Notes under the pieces: model-generated
Database searches by the model: none
What the model saw: the letters and a program-made list of their open reading frames with translations, nothing else
What the model was told of the DNA's origin: nothing
Source of the DNA: an uncultured Clostridia bacterium
Lineage (GTDB): Bacteria; Bacillota; Clostridia; TANB77; CAG-508
Direction of reading: 5' to 3'
Assembly: GCA_944388805.1 (NCBI GenBank)
Contig: CALXKE010000016.1
Coordinates: 1-36,589 of the forward strand
Length of the DNA: 36,589 nt
Made by a program: the position numbers and the translations under genes
Shown here: positions 31,351 through 36,589 of the stretch, in pieces
Layout: every line of letters begins with the position of its first letter
How positions within the stretch are numbered: position 1 is the first letter of the stretch

Positions 31351-31479
31351 TACTTTTTTATATATTTTTTAACTTTTTTACAAATATTTAAAAAAGTTTA
31401 GGAAACAGACCTAATAAGTTTTGGAAACAATGTATTTTTCTTTTCTTGCAAATTTGATTAGAGAAAAAATATAGAATGT

Positions 31480-31525
31480 AAAAATAAAAAAAGGGAAATT
31501 TGAGTCCGTCCCCAAAATCCCTTTT
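31480..31525 (-). terminator. Terminator of the penicillin-binding protein gene, with GGGGACG loop
   Basis: On the minus strand AAAAGGGA and TCCCTTTT, with TTTG/CAAA inside, close a loop GGGACGGACT, followed by TTTATTTTT. The hairpin overlaps the gene's stop codon. The GGGGACG in it ties it to the palindromic element family. Between it and the merR promoter lie about 130 AT-rich bases in which I see nothing else. Confidence 0.85.
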
Positions 31526-34260
31526 TATCTTTTATTTTTATTTAGTGGTGTCCATAAACCTAATGTTTCTTTTGGCACTTTTTTATGATTTTTACATTGT
31601 TCTGGAAGATTGTCCTCTGTAAAAATTTCTGTATAGGTATTTGTACAATTTTTTGATGCTAAACAACCTGTTGTTTTACATACAGTTCTTTCTACAATCC
31701 CTTCTGGTCTTACAAAAGTAGCACTTGGTAAATCTTTATGTATGTCTGTCATAACTGCATCCCAGATTTGTCCTGCTGGGTTTCCATTATAATATACGGT
31801 TTCACTATTATCATATCCATACCATGTTGCAGCTGAATAATATGGTGTAAATCCACAAAGCCATCTATCATAATCATTATCTGTTGTTCCTGTTTTTGCT
31901 GCCACATCCATTCCTGGAATAGCACAATATGTTGCCGTTCCTCCTGATTTTACAGGTTCTTGTATAATTGTTTTCATTATATACGCATTTTGCTTTGAAA
32001 TTACTTGTCTTGTTTCTTGTTTTGGTGTTAAAACTGTATTTCCATTAGCATCTGTGACACTTGTATAAAATGTTGGTGTAATATATACGCCATCATTTGC
32101 AATTGTTCCATAGGCTGATGCCATTTCTAATGGGCTAACACCACTTGTCATTCCTCCTAATGCTAAACTTAATACATTATCTGTAACAGGATCTAATGAG
32201 CTAATTCCCATATTTTGTAAATATTCTAATGATTTTTTTGGTGTTAATTCTACCATAATCTTAACAGCTGGTATATTTTGTGAAGTTCTAATAAAGCTTC
32301 TAATATTGATTAACCCTTTAAATCCATTATAATTTTTCGGTTCATAATTTTTTCCAAATCTTGTACTACTATCATCATAAACAGTTGCAGCTGTTATAAT
32401 CTTTTCTTGTAATGCTGGTGCTACGTCTGCTAAAGGTTTGATACTAGAGCCTGTTTGTTTTTCCATTTGTGTTGCTCGATTCCAACCTGCACTTGTTTTT
32501 TCTCCAAAGCCTCCTGCAACAGCTACTACATTTCCTGTTTTATAGTCAACAATGGCCATTCCTGATTGACTATGTTCATTTAATAATGTTCCATCACTAT
32601 TTCTTTCTCTTCCTTTGATGATATATTTTTCTTTTGCATATTCTTCTTCTAATCGAGTTTGAATATTCATATCTACCGTAGAATGAATGGTAAGTCCACT
32701 ACTATATACATAGTTTTTCGCCATTTGTTCAGTCATATTCTTTTCTTCCATGACTTGTTCTACAACTTGTGAAATAACCGCATCTGTATGGTATGAAAAT
32801 ACACTTCCACCCATGATTTCTCCCGTACCAAACTGTAATCCATTTTGTACTTCTGTAACTGCATTTTGATATTCTTCTTCAGATATATAGCCTAATTCTT
32901 TCATTTTATCTAAAACCGTTATGGTTCTATTTTTTATTTTTTCTGAGTTATCTACAATTGTATTATATGGATTATATGAATTTGGTGAATGATTAATTCC
33001 AGCCATAAAAGCACATTCCGCTAAAGATAAATCTTTTGCACTTTTATCAAAATAATATTCAGCACCAAGCTCTACTCCATGTAAATTATTGGCTCCAACA
33101 AATAATATATTTAGGTATAATTCTAATATTTGCTCTTTTGATATCATTCTCTCTACTTGATAAGCTCTTTGCCATTCTCTTATTTTTCTTTTAATTCCTT
33201 CAATTCCTGTACTTTCATTATCATTTGTTATATTTTTTACTAATTGTTGTGTAATGGTACTTCCACCATAACTACTATTACCATTTAATAATGTATTGGC
33301 AATTGCGCCTGCGGTTCTTTTAAAATCGACACCACTATGTTCATAAAATCTTTCATCTTCTATTGCTATATATGCTTTTGGTAAGTATTCTGCCATGTCT
33401 TCTAAAGTAATAATTTTTCTTTTTTCGTCACCACTTAAGTCTGCAAGTACTGTACCATTTTGATCTACTATGACAGAATTCGATACTTTTATTACTAAAT
33501 CTTCTTTGCTAATTTGTATATCTTCATTTCCATACCAACCTAATAATAATCCTGCAAATCCCCACATTCCTGCAATTAGCGCTAATAATAGAAGAATAAT
33601 GATTATTAAGAAAAACTTTATAATAAATTTTAGGATTCTATGTTTTTTTCGTTTTTCTTCTTTTCTTGCTTTCTTTTCTTTTTTTGCTTGAAGTTTAGCT
33701 TCTTTTTTCTGTTTTTTATCTATTTTATGTTTTTTGTTTTTTTCTACTTTTCTCCACTCATCATTTTTCTCTTCAATGTCTTCTGTTTTTGGTTCTCTTG
33801 TTTTTGGTTCTCTTGTTTTTGATTCTTCTTTTTTGTCTTGCTTCTTTAATTTTTTTATTTTTTCTTTTTTCTTTTTTATTCTTTTTTCTTTCTTTTCTTT
33901 TTGGTTAACCTGCTTTTTTTCTAATGTTTGCGCTTCGTTTTCTTTATTTTCTTGTATTTGGTTTGGTCTTTCCTCCAATAAAATGGCTGTCTTTGGTTTT
34001 ATTTCACTTTTTTCTTGTTCTGCTCTACTGTTCTTCTCTTTTATATTCACAATATTTTCTAAATTCTCTATCTTTTTATTGATTTCAGTATCAGGCATAT
34101 GTTGTTTATTGTTTTCTAGATTTTCTTTAATATTGTTGTTTTCAACCTTCTGCTTTATATTCTTTGAAGTGCTATTTCTTGCTTTTTTATGCATTCTTTT
34201 TCTATTTAGATTTTGTTTATTATAATTTTTACTATTTCTTTTTTTCTTCTTTTTTTTCAT
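31525..34260 (-). CDS. Class A penicillin-binding protein (PBP1a-type) with long Lys-rich cytosolic tail
   Basis: A 911-residue bifunctional peptidoglycan synthase. Residues 1-208 are a cytosolic, strongly basic low-complexity tail (KKKKKKR, KKEKIKKLKKQDKKEE), including REPKT repeated in tandem from a 15-bp DNA repeat. One membrane helix spans about 210-240. The GT51 glycosyltransferase follows: EDERFYEHSG at 301-310 (catalytic Glu) and GGSTITQQLVKN at 332-343. The transpeptidase has S605-x2-K608, S660-Q-N662 and K789-T-G791, all intact. The last ~60 residues carry four cysteines (VCKTTGCLASKNC, QCKNH). GGAGG eight bases before the ATG. It polymerises and cross-links the cell wall at the outer membrane face; the tail may bind nucleic acid, lipids or partner proteins. 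Confidence 0.95.
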   Translation of the reverse strand: MKKKKKKRNSKNYNKQNLNRKRMHKKARNSTSKNIKQKVENNNIKENLENNKQHMPDTEINKKIENLENIVNIKEKNSRAEQEKSEIKPKTAILLEERPNQIQENKENEAQTLEKKQVNQKEKKEKRIKKKKEKIKKLKKQDKKEESKTREPKTREPKTEDIEEKNDEWRKVEKNKKHKIDKKQKKEAKLQAKKEKKARKEEKRKKHRILKFIIKFFLIIIILLLLALIAGMWGFAGLLLGWYGNEDIQISKEDLVIKVSNSVIVDQNGTVLADLSGDEKRKIITLEDMAEYLPKAYIAIEDERFYEHSGVDFKRTAGAIANTLLNGNSSYGGSTITQQLVKNITNDNESTGIEGIKRKIREWQRAYQVERMISKEQILELYLNILFVGANNLHGVELGAEYYFDKSAKDLSLAECAFMAGINHSPNSYNPYNTIVDNSEKIKNRTITVLDKMKELGYISEEEYQNAVTEVQNGLQFGTGEIMGGSVFSYHTDAVISQVVEQVMEEKNMTEQMAKNYVYSSGLTIHSTVDMNIQTRLEEEYAKEKYIIKGRERNSDGTLLNEHSQSGMAIVDYKTGNVVAVAGGFGEKTSAGWNRATQMEKQTGSSIKPLADVAPALQEKIITAATVYDDSSTRFGKNYEPKNYNGFKGLINIRSFIRTSQNIPAVKIMVELTPKKSLEYLQNMGISSLDPVTDNVLSLALGGMTSGVSPLEMASAYGTIANDGVYITPTFYTSVTDANGNTVLTPKQETRQVISKQNAYIMKTIIQEPVKSGGTATYCAIPGMDVAAKTGTTDNDYDRWLCGFTPYYSAATWYGYDNSETVYYNGNPAGQIWDAVMTDIHKDLPSATFVRPEGIVERTVCKTTGCLASKNCTNTYTEIFTEDNLPEQCKNHKKVPKETLGLWTPLNKNKR

Positions 34261-34550
34261 GCCTTATACCTCCTTTTGCTATATTTTTGGCTAAATTCAG
34301 CACCTCAATTATTATTATTTATATTGAATTTTATTTTTAAAAATATATTTTATGAATATTACAACATTTTACAAAAAAATGCAACTATATTTTATCATAT
34401 TTTTCCTTAAATTACCATATTCTTTTTAGCTTTTTAAGAATTTTTTGTTTCCTTTATTATTATTTTTAATTTTCTACTTATTTAAGCAATCTAACCTTGT
34501 TATATACGGAAAAATCCACACAAGTTTAATATAAAAGTCGATTTTTTCTA
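34261..34550. other. AT-rich leader region before the penicillin-binding protein gene
   Basis: About 290 bases of very AT-rich DNA. Besides the AGGAGG of the downstream gene I see a TATAAC near 34501-34506 without a good -35 partner, and no protein, RNA fold or repeat that I would defend. Confidence 0.5.
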
Positions 34551-34554
34551 TACA

Positions 34555-34644
34555 ATAAAAGAACTACCAACAATGGTAGTCCTAAAAATAAAAGGGGATG
34601 TTATTTTGTACCAAAGGCTTTTTTAGGCGAATGGTACTTTATTG
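34555..34644 (-). ncRNA. Candidate small RNA under a MerR-type promoter
   Basis: From the predicted start near 34644 to the terminator U-run is about 90 nt. It has GTACCA...TGGTAC arms that can pair across about 18 bases, then an unpaired stretch, then the terminator hairpin. No convincing open frame is inside (only a ten-codon TTG frame without a ribosome site). Part of it (34591-34609, AAAGGGGATGTTATTTTG) resembles an arm of palindromic element copy 2 with CG lost, so it may have grown from such an element. Existence is inferred from promoter and terminator only. Confidence 0.45.
34556..34581 (-). terminator. Terminator of the candidate small RNA
   Basis: GACTACCA and TGGTAGTT (eight pairs, one G-U) around a four-base loop, then CTTTTATT on the minus strand. 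There is no gene end immediately before it, so it must end either the candidate RNA or read-through from the cupin gene. Confidence 0.75.
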
Positions 34645-34650
34645 TTATTG

Positions 34651-34681
34651 AGTTTACCACTTTAAGTATACTCTAAGTCAA
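34651..34681 (-). promoter_or_regulatory. Second MerR-type promoter with operator dyad
   Basis: TTGACT, 19-bp spacer, TAAACT on the minus strand, with the dyad CTTAGAGTATACTTAAAG within it. Upstream sequence AAAAAAGTATTGACTT is the same as at the merR promoter, so the two are related. It points at the candidate small RNA rather than directly at a protein gene. Confidence 0.65.
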
Positions 34682-34754
34682 TACTTTTTTATAAATTTTT
34701 TACAAAATGTAAAAGAAATCTTATCAATTCTTGATTCATAAAGAAGCCTTCTTT

Positions 34755-35084
34755 TTAAATAATTTTTTCACTATGAATATCAAATGGTGGTGTACATATG
34801 ATAACAAATTTTACTTTTCCTTCAATACTATGTTTTGCATTGATAGGAATTTCTACAAAGTCTCCTTCTTCTACTTCACCTTTTTCATCATTTATAGTAA
34901 CTGTTGCTTTTCCATTTAATATATAATAATATTTTGTATTTTTCTCATTTATAAAAGTACCATGAAACCCATCTAATTCTCCTATTACAAAATCCATAGT
35001 TTTTTCTTTTTCAGCAAATAAATCTGTTATCGTCATATTCTCTCCTACGCTTCTTTTAGGTGCATTTTTATACTTATAAATCAT
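34755..35084 (-). CDS. Cupin-fold protein (109 aa)
   Basis: A single small cupin. The strand pattern TKYYYILNGKATVTINDEKGEVEEGDFVEIPINAKHSIEG (about 49-88) is cupin motif 1-2, with one His (Lys-His-Ser) and Glu/Tyr positions in place of the full three-His set, so metal binding is doubtful. It resembles the small sugar-isomerase-like or mannose-6-phosphate isomerase C-terminal cupins. AAAGGAG lies seven bases before the ATG. It starts 17 bases after the NUDIX gene, with which it is probably co-transcribed. Confidence 0.82.
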   Translation of the reverse strand: MIYKYKNAPKRSVGENMTITDLFAEKEKTMDFVIGELDGFHGTFINEKNTKYYYILNGKATVTINDEKGEVEEGDFVEIPINAKHSIEGKVKFVIICTPPFDIHSEKII

Positions 35085-35101
35085 TATATTCTCCTTTACA
35101 T

Positions 35102-35548
35102 CTATTTTCCTAAATATTCTGTATCATCAAAAACTTCTAATGGAAATATTTTATTTTCTTCTAAAGCTTTCAAATGAGCTATATTGATATCATAACTTCT
35201 TAATTCTTCTCTTGACATATGTTTTATTGTATCCATATCTATCCATTGTACATCTAGGATTTCATCTGTATCAAATGCTATATTTTCCTCAATGACATCT
35301 GCTGTAAATTTTACTAATATCCTTGTTCCTTCTGGTTTATTAAATGAACATATCGGCAATACTCCTGTCAATTTCACTTTACATCCTGTTTCTTCAAGCG
35401 TTTCTCTTATGGCTGCATCTGTTATTTTTTCTCCCTCTTCCATATGCCCTGCTGGATAATTCCATTGTCCATAACATTTCTTTTTTGCTTCTTTTACCAT
35501 AAGTATTTTGTTTTCTTTTCTTACAATACACCCTGCTATAACTACCAT
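35102..35548 (-). CDS. NUDIX hydrolase (MutT-like, 148 aa)
   Basis: A compact NUDIX enzyme. The box runs from AGHMEEGEKITDAAIRE to TLEETGCK, matching G-x5-E-x7-R-E-x2-E-E-x-G. It follows the strand MVVIAGCIVRKENKILMVKE and QWNYPAGHME, a MutT/ADP-ribose-type layout; substrate unknown. The start MVVIAGCIV was chosen because GGGAGG lies eight bases before it; an ATG six codons up lacks a site. The downstream cupin is read with it. An AT-rich 115-base gap separates it from the GNAT remnant upstream. Confidence 0.9.
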   Translation of the reverse strand: MVVIAGCIVRKENKILMVKEAKKKCYGQWNYPAGHMEEGEKITDAAIRETLEETGCKVKLTGVLPICSFNKPEGTRILVKFTADVIEENIAFDTDEILDVQWIDMDTIKHMSREELRSYDINIAHLKALEENKIFPLEVFDDTEYLGK

Positions 35549-35630
35549 AATATTTTCCTCCCACATATTTTATTGCCTTTACTATATCATATATTTTCTT
35601 TTTTCTCAATCTATGCCAGTCTATATTAAC

Positions 35631-35655
35631 AAAAAATACCTGAAAATATCAGGTA
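35631..35655 (-). terminator. Terminator after the GNAT gene
   Basis: TACCTGA and TCAGGTA around TATTT, followed on the minus strand by TTTTTTG. It lies just past the GNAT stop and before the NUDIX gene. Confidence 0.85.
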
Positions 35656-35663
35656 TCTAGCTT

Positions 35664-36135
35664 TTATTCACTATTCTTTACAAACATAATTTGTTTTTTT
35701 ATTTTTTTATCCTCTTCCTCTTCAAATTTATACAATTCTTTAAAACCATATTTTTCATGTAAGCGAATAGATGGTATGTTATTTTCATTGATGCAACTAT
35801 ATATTGTATAATTACTAAATTTATCTAATACATATGCTAATAACTTTTTAGCAATTCCTCTTCCCATAAATTCTTTTCTTGTAACCACTTCCCAAATATA
35901 TACAACATTTTCTGTCATGTTTTCTATTTTATTTGGAAAACCTTCTATTTCACAAAAATCATTTCCTTGATAAACAGCAATATATCCGTGCTGGGACATT
36001 TTCTTCTAAATATACCACCTTCAATATTTTTTCATTCTTTAACAGCATTTGATTACTTTCTTCTGTAATATATCCACTATTATTTTCTTCCCATATTTTT
36101 TGAATATCTTCTAAATATTGATTTTCTACTATCAT
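35664..36135 (-). pseudogene. GNAT-family N-acetyltransferase with a +1 frameshift
   Basis: The gene reads as an acetyl-CoA-dependent N-acetyltransferase in two frames. From the ATG at 36135 (GAGGAG six bases upstream) come 49 codons, MIVENQYLEDIQKIWEEN and on to VVYLEENVPA. One surplus base near 35988 then shifts the frame, after which GYIAVYQGNDFCEIEG continues to the stop (107 codons). The acetyl-CoA loop GRGIAKKLLAYVLD and the C-terminal SIRLHEKYGFKEL are present, so the fold would be whole if the base were removed (total about 156 residues). The break may be a real recent mutation or a sequencing error. The terminator after it and the one before it make it a single-gene unit. Confidence 0.8.
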
Positions 36136-36156
36136 TTATTTCTCCTCTTAGACAAA

Positions 36157-36187
36157 AATATGTAGATTTATAGTAACTCTACATATT
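36157..36187. terminator. Bidirectional hairpin upstream of the GNAT gene
   Basis: AATATGTAGA and TCTACATATT around an 11-base loop, T-runs on both sides. It stands between the purH terminator and the GNAT ribosome site. Confidence 0.6.
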
Positions 36188-36250
36188 TATTTTTTACATT
36201 TTTTATTATTATATGTGCTTAATTTATATTATTTTTTATATTCTATTAAT

Positions 36251-36289
36251 AAAAAATATCAGCAGATATTTTTTCATACCTGCTAATAT
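36251..36289 (-). terminator. Terminator of purH
   Basis: ATATTAGCAG and CTGCTGATAT (ten pairs, one G-U) around an A-rich loop, then TTTTTTATT on the minus strand, starting 10 bases past the purH stop. Confidence 0.85.
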
Positions 36290-36298
36290 CTCATAATA

Positions 36299-36589
36299 TT
36301 AATGTCTAAAATGTCTCATTCCTGTGAAAATCATGGCAATTCCATATTCATTACATTTATCAATTGAATCTTGGTCTCTTATAGATCCACCTGGTTGGAT
36401 AATTGCTGTGATTCCAGCTTTATGTGCAGCTTCTACACAATCTGAGAATGGGAAGAATGCATCTGATGCAAGGACAGCTCCTTTTGTTACACCTTCTCCT
36501 ATTAACTCTTCTGCATGTTCTACTGATTGCTCAGTAGCCCAAATTCTATTTACTTGTCCAGGTCCAATTCCGATTGATTGTTTATCTTT
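36299..36589 (-). CDS. purH: Bifunctional AICAR transformylase/IMP cyclohydrolase, C-terminus (partial)
   Basis: Last 96 residues of PurH, which formylates AICAR and closes the ring to IMP at the end of purine synthesis. The visible part starts [16 protein letters not shown], continues with [19 protein letters not shown] and [19 protein letters not shown], and ends [11 protein letters not shown], the near-invariant C-terminus of the transformylase domain. The 5' part lies beyond the right edge. It is followed by its own terminator. Confidence 0.97.
   Translation of the reverse strand, partial: KDKQSIGIGPGQVNRIWATEQSVEHAEELIGEGVTKGAVLASDAFFPFSDCVEAAHKAGITAIIQPGGSIRDQDSIDKCNEYGIAMIFTGMRHFRH

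Noticed and set aside
35664-36135. Programmed frameshift in the GNAT gene
   Set aside because: No slippery run at the junction (GTCCCAGCACGG) and no stimulatory structure; a plain indel or sequencing error is simpler.

Overview
The window is AT-rich DNA, apparently from a low-GC Bacillota, most likely an anaerobic Clostridia-type commensal. This rests on the Pta-AckA acetate pathway, AGGAGG ribosome sites, TTGACA/TATAAT promoters, frequent TTG starts, ferredoxin-type oxidoreductases and a nickel-pincer (Lar) cofactor operon. No rRNA or tRNA gene was seen, so no finer placement is offered. Every gene lies on the minus strand except one, a plus-strand AbiF-type HEPN gene with its own upstream RNA at 3.07-4.13 kb.

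Layout. 0-2.97 kb: pta, ackA, a 64-residue unknown protein and a second, truncated-by-window ackA form an acetate operon. 3.07-4.13 kb: abiF-like RNA-toxin locus. 4.2-7.0 kb: a PAP2-undecaprenol/diacylglycerol kinase fusion, metK and a single-gene unit of unknown function. 7.0-9.8 kb: a VirB4/HerA-type ATPase and a cysteine-ladder protein. 9.9-14.4 kb: AraC-type regulator, lipid kinase and a MacB-like ABC transporter. 14.6-17.4 kb: LiaG/LiaF-like envelope proteins and a CDF metal exporter with Mn-type ligands. 17.5-19.2 kb: Rsm22-type methyltransferase, then the wreck of a type III toxin-antitoxin locus (ToxN/AbiQ-like toxin broken, antitoxin RNA repeats intact). 19.2-22.1 kb: five-gene cluster (flavodoxin, HD, HAD, VOC, NUDIX). 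22.3-29.0 kb: nickel/cobalt ECF transporter (cbiMQO), larE, larB, larC and a DUF362 protein. 29.1-31.4 kb: aldo/keto reductase, cupin and MerR regulator. 31.5-34.3 kb: class A penicillin-binding protein with a long lysine-rich N-terminus. 34.5-36.6 kb: a possible small RNA, cupin, NUDIX, a frameshifted GNAT acetyltransferase and the 3' end of purH.

Three things stand out. First, there are two independent loci in which a ribonuclease-type toxin is preceded by a promoter, a structured or repetitive RNA and an intrinsic terminator: AbiF at 3.1 kb (apparently intact) and ToxN/AbiQ at 18.5-19.2 kb (toxin degraded). Second, three perfect 33-39 bp inverted repeats, each arm itself a palindrome around GGGGACG, sit 2-5 bp past stop codons; the copies differ from each other but the two arms of each copy match exactly. 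Single GGGGACG relatives occur at several other gene ends. Third, two promoters of MerR type (19-bp spacer containing a dyad) share sequence; one drives the merR gene and the other a candidate ~90-nt RNA ending in a terminator.

Working together: the cbiMQO transporter probably supplies nickel for the LarBCE cofactor enzymes, although no larA target is in view. Pta-AckA gives acetate and ATP, and the PAP2-kinase fusion, LiaF/LiaG-like proteins and PBP1a serve the cell envelope.
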